Shown: positions 1-6,542 of the stretch, one piece after another
Position numbering within the stretch: the first letter of the stretch is position 1
How the letters are laid out: the number at the start of each line of letters is the position of its first letter
Assembly (NCBI GenBank): GCA_964506505.1
Contig: CAZDKY010000031.1
Span: forward strand, 1 to 22,602
From: M55B129 sp964506505
Lineage (GTDB): Bacteria; Bacillota; Dethiobacteria; DTU022
Length of the DNA: 22,602 bases
Reading direction: 5' to 3'
Translations under genes and position numbers: made by a program
Notes under the pieces: generated by a model
What the model was told of the DNA's origin: nothing
Database searches by the model: none
Seen by the model: only the letters and a program-made list of their open reading frames with translations

Positions 1-150
1 TTTTTGTATCAGTTATTTTTGGCCCATTATTTTATACTGTTTGTTGTAATGTATTTCACTTTTAGGTGTTACTGATTGGCTGGAAGCGACCTTTTTGGGG
101 TCGAATCATTTATCTTTTCTAAATCACAACAGGGAAAGGGATACAGCACC

Positions 151-921
151 ATGATTAAACCAATAAAAATTATGCCCTGCATGGACATGCAAAACGGCCG
201 GGTAGTTAAAGGAATCCATTTCGTAAACATTAAAGATGCCGGCGACCCGGTTGCCTGTGCCATTGCTTATTGTAAAAACGGTGCCGATGAACTTGCTCTG
301 CTCGATATTTCAGCTACTGTTGAAGGCCGAAACACGATGCTTGATGTGGTAAAAAAGGTTTCCCGGGTCACTACTGTCCCCTTTACTGTCGGGGGAGGCA
401 TCAGTGATCTGAAGACAGCTGAAGCTGTCCTCGAGTCAGGGGCAGATAAAATATCTGTCAGCAGTGCCGCTTATCGCAAACCCGACTTGATCCCAACGCT
501 GATTAAAGCCTTCAGTTTCGAGAAGATCACGGTGGCTATCGATGTCGATCAAAACCCGGCTCTTCCTTCCGGGTACGAGGTATACATCGACGGCGGTCGG
601 ACCGCCACAGGAACAGATGCCATTGAATGGGCTAAAAAGGTGGACAGTTACGGGGTGCCGATAATCCTCCCCACCAGCAAAGCAGGCGATGGAGCACAGA
701 CCGGTTATGATCTGCCCGTGATCAGCTCGATGAAGGCAGCAGTTTCGGCAGAAATCGTCGCTTCCGGGGGGGTCGGGAAGCTTGAGCACTTTTACGAAGC
801 GGTGGAGGCCGGCGCTACAATCCTGCTGGCTGCCTCAGTGTTCCATTTTGGGTTGATCGGGATTGGAGAGCTTAAACAGTATTTGCGGAAACGCGGTGTA
901 CCGGTTAAAATTGCCACTTAG
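151..921 (+). CDS. HisF-like (imidazole glycerol phosphate synthase cyclase) paralog
   Basis: A 256-residue (beta/alpha)8 barrel of HisF length. In histidine synthesis HisF uses ammonia from HisH to make imidazole glycerol phosphate and AICAR. Family signatures are clear: MPCMD (catalytic Asp12), the GDP and DISA motifs, FTVGGGI, VAIDV (Asp131), DGGRTATG, ASGGVGKLEHF and LAASVFHFG. Both catalytic aspartates are kept. By eye against Thermotoga maritima HisF several other key positions differ: the loop usually reading SxDRDGT is SKAGDGA, Asn103 is Ser104, and two of the four residues gating the ammonia channel are changed (Arg5 to Lys6, Glu167 to Ile171). The start is ATG 151, 11 bases after AGGGAAAGGG; a longer in-frame TTG start at 76 adds a non-homologous stretch. 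No other his gene is present, so histidine synthesis is not assured. It may be a paralog with a changed ammonia source or substrate. Confidence 0.8.
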   Translation: MIKPIKIMPCMDMQNGRVVKGIHFVNIKDAGDPVACAIAYCKNGADELALLDISATVEGRNTMLDVVKKVSRVTTVPFTVGGGISDLKTAEAVLESGADKISVSSAAYRKPDLIPTLIKAFSFEKITVAIDVDQNPALPSGYEVYIDGGRTATGTDAIEWAKKVDSYGVPIILPTSKAGDGAQTGYDLPVISSMKAAVSAEIVASGGVGKLEHFYEAVEAGATILLAASVFHFGLIGIGELKQYLRKRGVPVKIAT

Positions 922-929
922 CAGGACAT

Positions 930-1148
930 TTACTGAAAAACGACGTCTGCTTTTAAATTCACAATGATCTCACTTTTTTTGATCCCGTATTTCTTGATCT
1001 TGAAATGCAGGCTCTGCCGATTGAATCCCGTCAGGACTGTAGCAGCGCTGATATTACCGCCTATCCTGGTGAGGGTATCTATGATCAGCTGTTTATCCAT
1101 GCTCTCAATGGTTTCCCTGAACCGACAGTCAAGGATCTGAAAACACAA
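930..1148 (-). CDS. short Fis-type helix-turn-helix ORF, possible remnant of an NtrC-family activator
   Basis: A 72-codon ORF convergent with the HisF-like gene. Residues about 11-57 read like the C-terminal DNA-binding domain of NtrC/Fis proteins: an acidic-amphipathic first helix (FRETIESMDKQLIIDTL), the TGGN-like RIGGNIS turn, AATVLTGFNRQSL for the helix-turn-helix, then KIKKYGI. The ORF opens with TTG directly after an in-frame stop. An alternative ATG at 1100 has a weak AGGGA upstream but would cut into the first helix. No AAA+ or receiver domain is seen upstream on this strand. It is therefore either a genuine stand-alone Fis-like small protein or the surviving 3' end of a decayed sigma-54 activator. 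A weak imperfect hairpin (920-927 with 945-951) lies between the two convergent genes. Confidence 0.5.
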   Translation of the reverse strand: MCFQILDCRFRETIESMDKQLIIDTLTRIGGNISAATVLTGFNRQSLHFKIKKYGIKKSEIIVNLKADVVFQ

Positions 1149-1211
1149 CTACCAGCGGCTTTTTCGAGCACAATAATACGATTTAAGGCAAGCAGATAGC
1201 CAGATATAGTA

Positions 1212-1240
1212 TTGACAAATAATTCAAGTATATGTAACAT
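1212..1240 (+). promoter_or_regulatory. probable sigma-A promoter for the HEAT/HD-GYP pair
   Basis: A perfect -35 TTGACA (1212-1217), a 17-base spacer and a -10 TAACAT (1235-1240, 4 of 6 consensus bases). It lies about 180 bases upstream of the next gene, leaving a long leader. The leader carries an imperfect hairpin: GGGGC-TAAG at 1330-1338 pairs with CTTA (1348-1351) and GCCCC (1355-1359), with a three-base bulge. No riboswitch family is recognised in it. Confidence 0.5.
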
Positions 1241-1417
1241 TAATTAGGCGAGTGAAATCTTTTGCAATTTTGTGGTTACTTTCATCTCATCTAACCCTGG
1301 AAACTTTCAATCCACACATCAAGAAAATCGGGGCTAAGATAAAAATACTTATTCGCCCCCTTAATCAGCTGAAAAAGGTATCTTTAGAAATAAATTTCAG
1401 TAAAGGTGTTTAAAAGG

Positions 1418-3652
1418 ATGATGGGTGAAACAAATTATAAACAAGTAACAGGAAGTCTGATCGATCGGTCTTCAGTAGAAGGATTCATCACCAATCTGAA
1501 CATATTAATTAAGAATATCCGTACTTATCCTCCGGGACATTCCGCAATCAGCAAAACTGTTGAAATGCTTTCAACCGGGCTGCCTGATATTTTTGTCAGC
1601 AGCCCGGTCCTCATAATCAACGCTATTAGAAATAGCCTGCTGGCAAATGGCTCCCTGATCAATTTTAAAAACCCTCATATACAAAATTTTGCCCTGTTTA
1701 TCAGTCGGCTAGGAATCGCTTCCTTCACCCTTAAGTTCGGCCTGGACGCTGAAGAACTGGAACGCTTCTGCCGGTTGATTCTCTCTGTGCCGCCGCATAC
1801 TCATATTTATGAGCAAAAAAACATACTCGGTGAAATTAATTCTCTTCCACACCTCACAGTAAGAGAAATAGATTTAAGCGCAATCCGCTTCAGTGACGAA
1901 GACACTGCCGACAGCACCAGGGAAACACAGTTAACCATGTGGCAGGAGTTTATGCTTGGCTGCCTTTCCCCGGAACTGAAGAAAGTGCGAGATCCCTCCC
2001 TGCTGGAATCAATCCGCATGTACGAACGGGGCTCACTGCATAGTTTTCTGCAGGCATTTGCAATTCCGACCGACAGGATGCTCGAAAGTTACGAGGCTGT
2101 GATTAGAGAACACTTCAGCCCGGCCTGTAATGCAGAGGACGACGGAGAGAGAAAAACCTTTTTCCAAAACATGCATCAGGCCTTTGGCCAGTTGAACCCC
2201 GACTTGAAAGAAAACATACTTACGACAACCTTTGATGCCCTGAACAATTCTACCAGCGAACAATCCCTGGGAAACATGCTCAAATGTATTCCCGGCGATA
2301 TGATCGTTGATGTTCTCAGCCAGGCTGTCCTCGATAAGAAGGTAATCTCTCCTACTTTTATCAAGCTGATGAGCGTTATGTACAGAGCAGGCAAACAATC
2401 ACCGGAAGCATCAGACGATCGGGACCGGGGCAGCAGGGCAGTCTGGTCCCGCATAGAAGAACTTTTCAGCAGAAAAGGCTACGAAAAGTACCTGGCAGAA
2501 GACTATGCCGAACAGCTTTTAAGCCTTTCCCTGGAATCAGACAGCACCCGGGGCGGTAAACTATACGGTTTTTCATGCGAAAAATATCGGCCGGCTTTCC
2601 AGGGTAAAACAGTGAACAGGCATCTTACTACAGCTCTGCTCTTCCTGATGCAGAGGGATATTGAAGAAGCAGTTTACATCGGCTATACCGACATCATTTC
2701 TCAGCTGATCCCGGAACTTCTGGAAACCGGCGACTACAATTATCTGCTGGCCATATACCGTGTTCTCAAAAAACGGCTGAAGAAAGACAGCAGCCCTGCT
2801 GTTTCCAGGGCGATCGCACGAACACTGCGTCTATTCCTGGATAGTGCTCTTTCGGCCAGGCTGGAAGAAGATTACGGTAGCCCTGATAAAGAGCAGAGCA
2901 AAGAACTTGAAGAATTGGTCATAATCAACGGCCACCAGAATCTTACCTGGTTGATTGGACAGTATTTGGCCCAGGAAGATGAGGAAATAAAACACCGCCT
3001 TTATAAACTAATCCACCGCTTCGGTCCCCGCTGTACAGAATATACCCTGGCCAGGCTGGCCGGCAGTAAAAGTAAAGAAACCGTTGAATTGCTCAGGCTG
3101 ATTCAAAACTGCATCTCCACAACTTCATCCGTAGAAATCTTCAATTTGCTGAAAAACAACCGCCTAGATGTACAGCTGGAAGCCATCAGAACCCTGCTGA
3201 TAATGAAGGATCCCCGGGCTGAAAAAGCTCTGCTGGAAATGCTTCTATCCAGGGATATGGAAGCTGCTCATGAAGCTCTGAAAATTGCCCGTGATTACAA
3301 AGTGCAGGACCTGGCACCGGTCCTGACCAGACAGATCAAAACTCTTTTTATAACCCGAACCACTTTGGCTCACAATAAGGCCTTTCTCAGCCTGCTGGGC
3401 ACTTTCGGAAACGCGGAGGCACTGCCCGGCTTGAAGAAGATAGCCAAAACCAGGTTTTCCTTAACCCCCCTGCGTCTCCGCCAAACACTTGAACACCTCT
3501 TCAAAACTCTGGCTGGATACAGCAAATCATCAGCGGGGGAGTTAATCACCCTGGGCCTGCAGTCGAATAACGAAAATATCCGTACCGTCTGTGAAACGCT
3601 AACCGCTGAACAGCAGGATGAACCACAGACATTAAATATAGATGAAATATAA
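1418..3652 (+). CDS. HEAT-like repeat protein with an N-terminal module shared with the adjacent HD-GYP protein
   Basis: A soluble protein of about 744 residues with no signal peptide or membrane segment. Residues about 18-124 form a helical module containing YPPGH, a hydrophobic strand with INAIRNSLLANG, then LGIASFTLKFGLDAEELERFC. The next gene product has a recognisably similar module (NMKIYPQNH, IVNDNIIAFD, LERITFLAGLSKLELNQF). The C-terminal part (about 480-735) is a chain of amphipathic helix pairs of HEAT/armadillo type, for example VQLEAIRTLLIMKDPRAEKALLEML and the stretch around GNAEALPGLKKIA. Such scaffolds mediate protein contacts, so a partner or regulator of the HD-GYP enzyme is a reasonable inference. 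ATG 1418 was chosen because AAAGGTG lies 9 bases upstream; GTG 1406 is the longer alternative. The middle region is not recognised. Confidence 0.75.
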   Translation: MMGETNYKQVTGSLIDRSSVEGFITNLNILIKNIRTYPPGHSAISKTVEMLSTGLPDIFVSSPVLIINAIRNSLLANGSLINFKNPHIQNFALFISRLGIASFTLKFGLDAEELERFCRLILSVPPHTHIYEQKNILGEINSLPHLTVREIDLSAIRFSDEDTADSTRETQLTMWQEFMLGCLSPELKKVRDPSLLESIRMYERGSLHSFLQAFAIPTDRMLESYEAVIREHFSPACNAEDDGERKTFFQNMHQAFGQLNPDLKENILTTTFDALNNSTSEQSLGNMLKCIPGDMIVDVLSQAVLDKKVISPTFIKLMSVMYRAGKQSPEASDDRDRGSRAVWSRIEELFSRKGYEKYLAEDYAEQLLSLSLESDSTRGGKLYGFSCEKYRPAFQGKTVNRHLTTALLFLMQRDIEEAVYIGYTDIISQLIPELLETGDYNYLLAIYRVLKKRLKKDSSPAVSRAIARTLRLFLDSALSARLEEDYGSPDKEQSKELEELVIINGHQNLTWLIGQYLAQEDEEIKHRLYKLIHRFGPRCTEYTLARLAGSKSKETVELLRLIQNCISTTSSVEIFNLLKNNRLDVQLEAIRTLLIMKDPRAEKALLEMLLSRDMEAAHEALKIARDYKVQDLAPVLTRQIKTLFITRTTLAHNKAFLSLLGTFGNAEALPGLKKIAKTRFSLTPLRLRQTLEHLFKTLAGYSKSSAGELITLGLQSNNENIRTVCETLTAEQQDEPQTLNIDEI

Positions 3653-3693
3653 AAACAGATTCTTTTAAACAAATCAGTAACGGGGTGTTTGAT

Positions 3694-4812
3694 TTGACCA
3701 CAATCGGTAAAAATGAAATTGCCAGCATTATAATCGAATTTACCGCAGCAGCCACCAATATGAAAATATATCCGCAGAACCATCCCCAGGTAACCACTTT
3801 TGTAGATCGTCTTCACGACAGTCTGCAGTGTTTTTTCGAGCGTATCCCCGAACTGACCCTTTTTATAGTAAATGATAATATTATCGCCTTCGACAGGCTT
3901 GTGCCAAATACCGGACTGGCCGAGGAATCATTTAAAAAGATCCTGGCTGGCAACGAACTTGAACGGATCACCTTTCTCGCCGGCCTCTCAAAACTGGAAC
4001 TTAACCAGTTTATAAACAACCTGGTTGCCCCGGATAAAACAGGTGCTGCGGCGACCAATCACATCAGGATCGGAAAAGTGGCCTTTGATGAAACGGCGGA
4101 AGCTGACAACCGGGAACCCAGCCGCTCCTCCGAACTGCTTAATTTTAATTACAAGGCGGAAGCCGAACTGAAAAAGATATACCTGGACGTCCAGAACAAC
4201 AAACTGCCTGACCCGATCAAAGCAAAGGAGATTGTTACCGAATTTATCAAGATCTATGACAAATCGATCAGTCCTCTAAAAATTTTGGCTCCTATTAAAT
4301 CAGTAGATGAATATACTTACGTTCACATCACCAATGTTGCCCTGCTGACAATCTGCTTTGCCGATTACCTTGGTTTTTCAGGTAAAAACCTTGAAGATAT
4401 CGGGATCGCCGCCTTACTGCATGATGTCGGTAAAATGTTTATCCCGGATAAAATTCTTAAAAAACCGGGCCCTCTGGATGCTAGCGAAAGAGCAATTATG
4501 GAAACTCACACCCTCAAGGGAGCCCAGTACATCGGCTACCAAAAAAATATCCCCAAATTAACCATTATTGCAGCCCTTGAACACCATATTAAGTACGACG
4601 GCTCCGGCTATCCGAAAATTAAAAAAAACTGGCAGCCAAACATCGCCAGCCAGATAGTCAGCATAGCCGATGTCTACGATGCCATGCGCAGTAAAAGGCC
4701 TTACCAGGAAGCAATGAAATACGAAAAGATAATCGCCATAATCAAGGAAGGCCGGGGCTCATCTTTTAATCCCGTACTGGTGGAAAACTTTCTTAATATG
4801 ATCGAAAGCTAA
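3694..4812 (+). CDS. HD-GYP domain cyclic-di-GMP phosphodiesterase
   Basis: A cytoplasmic protein of about 372 residues lying about 40 bases after the HEAT-like gene and probably cotranscribed. Residues 1-115 repeat the upstream protein's N-terminal module. A linker (about 150-190) leads to a complete HD-GYP domain. It has HITNVALLTICFADYLG, the metal-binding LLHDVGK (His243-Asp244), the ETHTLKG histidine, the paired histidines in ALEHHIKYDGSGYP (297-298, with GYP at 305-307), and IADVYDAMRSKRPYQ. All expected metal ligands are present, so hydrolysis of cyclic-di-GMP is likely. The known alternative for some HD-GYP proteins is a 3'3'-cGAMP phosphodiesterase. TTG 3694 was chosen because GGGGTG (3682-3687) sits 6 bases upstream; the GTG inside that motif (3685) is the longer alternative. 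No receiver domain is seen, so the N-terminal module is the presumed input. Confidence 0.88.
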   Translation: MTTIGKNEIASIIIEFTAAATNMKIYPQNHPQVTTFVDRLHDSLQCFFERIPELTLFIVNDNIIAFDRLVPNTGLAEESFKKILAGNELERITFLAGLSKLELNQFINNLVAPDKTGAAATNHIRIGKVAFDETAEADNREPSRSSELLNFNYKAEAELKKIYLDVQNNKLPDPIKAKEIVTEFIKIYDKSISPLKILAPIKSVDEYTYVHITNVALLTICFADYLGFSGKNLEDIGIAALLHDVGKMFIPDKILKKPGPLDASERAIMETHTLKGAQYIGYQKNIPKLTIIAALEHHIKYDGSGYPKIKKNWQPNIASQIVSIADVYDAMRSKRPYQEAMKYEKIIAIIKEGRGSSFNPVLVENFLNMIES

Positions 4813-4858
4813 ACTGGATGATGCTGAAATGGTCTCCACAGATCATGATCAAACCAAC

Positions 4859-5164
4859 CTATTTTTCGTCTTTTCCCCACTTAGACTGCTCTGCCGCTTT
4901 CCTAAAACCTTTCTTCAGTGATTTCCAGGAAGTATCAAACCCTTCCTTTAATGATTCCAGGGAATCTTCGTTCATTTCAACCAGTTCTTTTAGTTTTGCT
5001 CTTCCTTCCTCAATTTTTTTGTCCAGAACAGCCATCTTTTCAGGCAGTTTCTTCACCGTTTTCGTAACCGCTTCTTCAGCTTTACTGCCCAGTTTATCAA
5101 GTTCTTTTATCCATTCATCCAACTGTTTCTCTAATCCCTGACGATATTCTTCTTTACTCTCCAA
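4859..5164 (-). CDS. sll1863-type coiled-coil stress-response-like protein
   Basis: A highly charged, nearly all-helical protein of 101 residues. It reads ESKEEYRQGLEKQLDEWIKELDKL at the start, has heptad-like KLPEKMAVLDKKIEEGRAKLKEL in the middle and ends with LKEGFDTSWKSLKKGFRKA. This arrangement of a YxxxLExQLDEWxxEIDKL helix, long coiled coil and terminal W-LK-GF segment matches the small sll1863-type family of bacteria. Its biochemical role is unknown. TTG 5164 is preferred: AAGGGAG lies about 12 bases upstream, and the protein then begins where the family usually does. The longer frame to 5224 overlaps a separate small ORF in another frame, and that overlap is better explained as the upstream gene's 3' end. 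The stop of that ORF falls just inside this gene, which suggests translational coupling. Confidence 0.7.
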   Translation of the reverse strand: MESKEEYRQGLEKQLDEWIKELDKLGSKAEEAVTKTVKKLPEKMAVLDKKIEEGRAKLKELVEMNEDSLESLKEGFDTSWKSLKKGFRKAAEQSKWGKDEK

Positions 5165-5294
5165 TTTTACTGTCTTCTCCCTTGTATTTCCCGGGCCTGG
5201 TCGGATCTTCGGAGATTTCTTCAATCGCCTGGATTTTTTCGTTGGCTTCTTCGAAAGATTTATAACTAGATTGCTGAACCATGTACAGCATCAC
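5154..5294 (-). CDS. small ORF overlapping the start of the coiled-coil gene, function unknown
   Basis: An ORF of up to 46 codons. From the second internal ATG (5282) it reads MVQQSSYKSFEEANEKIQAI, followed by EEISEDPTRPGKYKGEDSK and a stop at 5154, inside the first codons of the coiled-coil gene. The composition (acidic helix, then a Gly/Pro/Lys-rich tail) looks like protein. It also explains why the longer frame of the next gene has an odd KKSPKIRPGPGN start. Candidate starts are GTG 5294, ATG 5291 and ATG 5282. None has a clear ribosome binding site, and the open frame continues upstream to a stop at about 5339. No family is recognised. Confidence 0.4.
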   Translation of the reverse strand: MMLYMVQQSSYKSFEEANEKIQAIEEISEDPTRPGKYKGEDSKIGE

Positions 5295-5395
5295 TATTTT
5301 AATGCCATTAATATTGTCGCTCTTTTGGGCCAGCCAGTTTTAAAATAGTTATAACCCGTTATAGATGCTGAGGCGGTTAAGCTGAAGCTGCCCTT

Positions 5396-5710
5396 TTATT
5401 TTTCAACCTTCATGGTTACATCACGGGGCAAAGCCAGTCCGGAAGCCACTTCGATTGCCTTCATGATCCCCGACGGAACCGGGCAGGCCGCATGTTTGAT
5501 ATGTTTTTTGGCGCTCTCAAAAAGTTTCCCTTCGCCAAAAGGAGCAAGTACTTCTTTCATCCCTTCAGCTGTTTTATACTCTTCCGCCAGCGCTTGCACA
5601 TGTGGACAATCACTCACAATATCCAGTTTTACCTCTGTGCCACCATTCGAAGTTGCTTCAATTTTTGTCATATATCCGCACACACCTGCATCGACATTCA
5701 CTTTTGCCAC
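5396..5710 (-). CDS. DUF6951 family protein
   Basis: A 104-residue soluble protein of the DUF6951 type, a small family of anaerobic bacteria and archaea with no known activity. Family-like features are the AKVNVDAGVCGY start, IVSDCPHVQALAEE, and the C-terminal HAACPVPSGIMKAIEVASGL followed by ALPRDV. Cys11, Cys35 and Cys76 sit in the conserved blocks and could bind metal or form a redox centre (inference). GTG 5710 is the start because AAAGGG lies 9 bases upstream and the family normally begins at this alanine-lysine. An in-frame ATG at 5719 directly abuts that motif and is unlikely to be used. It stands upstream of the small ORF and coiled-coil gene on the same strand, with a gap of about 100 bases. 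Confidence 0.75.
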   Translation of the reverse strand: MAKVNVDAGVCGYMTKIEATSNGGTEVKLDIVSDCPHVQALAEEYKTAEGMKEVLAPFGEGKLFESAKKHIKHAACPVPSGIMKAIEVASGLALPRDVTMKVEK

Positions 5711-6083
5711 AATGCTCATCCCTTTCTACTGTTGATTTATAATCATAGCTGCTGATTGGTAACCCATCTTTTTAAACAAGTCGTTCCAGGATGATCAAAT
5801 CTTAACTTAAATGCTTGAATAAAAACCATGCCTTTGCTATTTTACATCATTAAATAATCCGGGGCAAGATTTATTTGGGTAATTACCCCTTAAAACACAC
5901 GATTCACAAATTAGCTCCTGTATCGGTGATACCGTTTCATTTAGAATATCATTTTGATCGACCTTCGAGGTAGAGCTATTAAAAGAGGCTTCCCACTGTA
6001 CAATAATACTGCACCGTTTACCAGGCCCGATCCGCTAGTTATTCCATCCTTCCGGCAAGAAACAGCAAATTTCCAGTGAATTG

Positions 6084-6112
6084 TTAGCAAATCCACAGGA
6101 AATCAATATAAA
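6084..6112 (+). promoter_or_regulatory. candidate sigma-A promoter
   Basis: TTAGCA (6084-6089), a 17-base spacer and TATAAA (6107-6112), upstream of the 77-codon gene and the ABC exporter pair. It is one of two plausible candidates in this region. Judged by consensus alone. Confidence 0.35.
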
Positions 6113-6170
6113 ATATGAGGGGGATAACCAATAAGCAATGGCTGGTTTTAATTTAATAGAAACGAACAGG

Positions 6171-6200
6171 TTGAACAGTTTGTGCTCAGTGTGCCATAAT
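6171..6200 (+). promoter_or_regulatory. candidate sigma-A promoter
   Basis: TTGAAC (6171-6176), an 18-base spacer and CATAAT (6195-6200, 5 of 6). It lies about 60 bases before the TTG start at 6262, a normal distance for a short leader. It would drive the 77-codon gene and possibly the ABC exporter genes behind it. Confidence 0.4.
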
Positions 6201-6261
6201 ATGATGCAATGGTTTCAAATGTTATTTTGAGTTGCCAGGAATAAAAAGAGGAGATAATATA

Positions 6262-6495
6262 TTGCATGTTAAACAGTTGGATATGCAACAATATTTTGGG
6301 AAGCGCCCAATGACCGGAAATACATTAAATATGGGACTGAAAACCCTGGCCCATCTATTCAGGCACTCTGTTGAAAACCTGCCCAGTTTTCAATATGTTA
6401 AAAACATCACCGGCACAAAAATTTGGATAATTGCCTATCTGGCCCGAAATAACGACAAAGTAGAAGAAATAATCCGCATACAGTTAATAAGTTAA
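6262..6495 (+). CDS. small protein of unknown function upstream of the ABC exporter
   Basis: A 77-residue ORF starting at TTG 6262, which has a strong AGAGGAG 8 bases upstream. The open frame extends back to TTG 6232 without a ribosome site. The sequence has a basic-aromatic start (HVKQLDMQQYFGKRP), a helix (LNMGLKTLAHLFRHSVENLP) and a possible strand-helix end (KIWIIAYLARNNDKVEEII). It contains no cysteine and no clear membrane segment. The last codons and the stop lie inside the dispersed octamer repeat, so the repeat supplies the C-terminus. I do not recognise a family. Position and strand suggest cotranscription with the exporter genes 48 bases downstream, so a regulatory or accessory role is possible but unproven. 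Confidence 0.5.
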   Translation: MHVKQLDMQQYFGKRPMTGNTLNMGLKTLAHLFRHSVENLPSFQYVKNITGTKIWIIAYLARNNDKVEEIIRIQLIS

Positions 6496-6513
6496 TAAGT
6501 TAATACACAGGGT
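6483..6513 (-). repeat. dispersed short repeat, copy 1 (inverted relative to the others)
   Basis: Read on the minus strand this begins ACCCTGTGTATTAACTTATT and continues with further AACTTATT-like octamers. On the plus strand it is GTTAATAA, GTTAATAA, GTTAATAC, then ACAGGGT. The same core recurs at 10220-10290 and 13293-13320 in the opposite orientation. It overlaps the stop codon of the 77-codon gene. Confidence 0.85.
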
Positions 6514-6542
6514 GCGGTTTGTAGATTTGGAGGTTGGCAAAA

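Larger units (their letters stand above)
5711..6261. other. gene-poor intergenic stretch with candidate promoters
   Basis: About 550 bases without a convincing gene. Visible items are a perfect 12-base palindrome GGGTAATTACCC (5877-5888) and two promoter-like pairs on the plus strand (listed separately). A 30-codon ORF at 6138-6230 containing CSVCHNMMQWF is too short to call. Nothing else is recognised. Confidence 0.5.

Noticed and set aside
5165..5224. 20-codon N-terminal extension of the coiled-coil protein
   Set aside because: It is better explained as an out-of-frame reading of the upstream small ORF, and the family normally starts at the later TTG.
6138..6230. 30-codon ORF beginning MAGFNLIETN with a CSVCH motif
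   Set aside because: The GGGGG upstream is poorly spaced (about 14 bases), it overlaps a candidate promoter, and no homology or frame evidence supports it.
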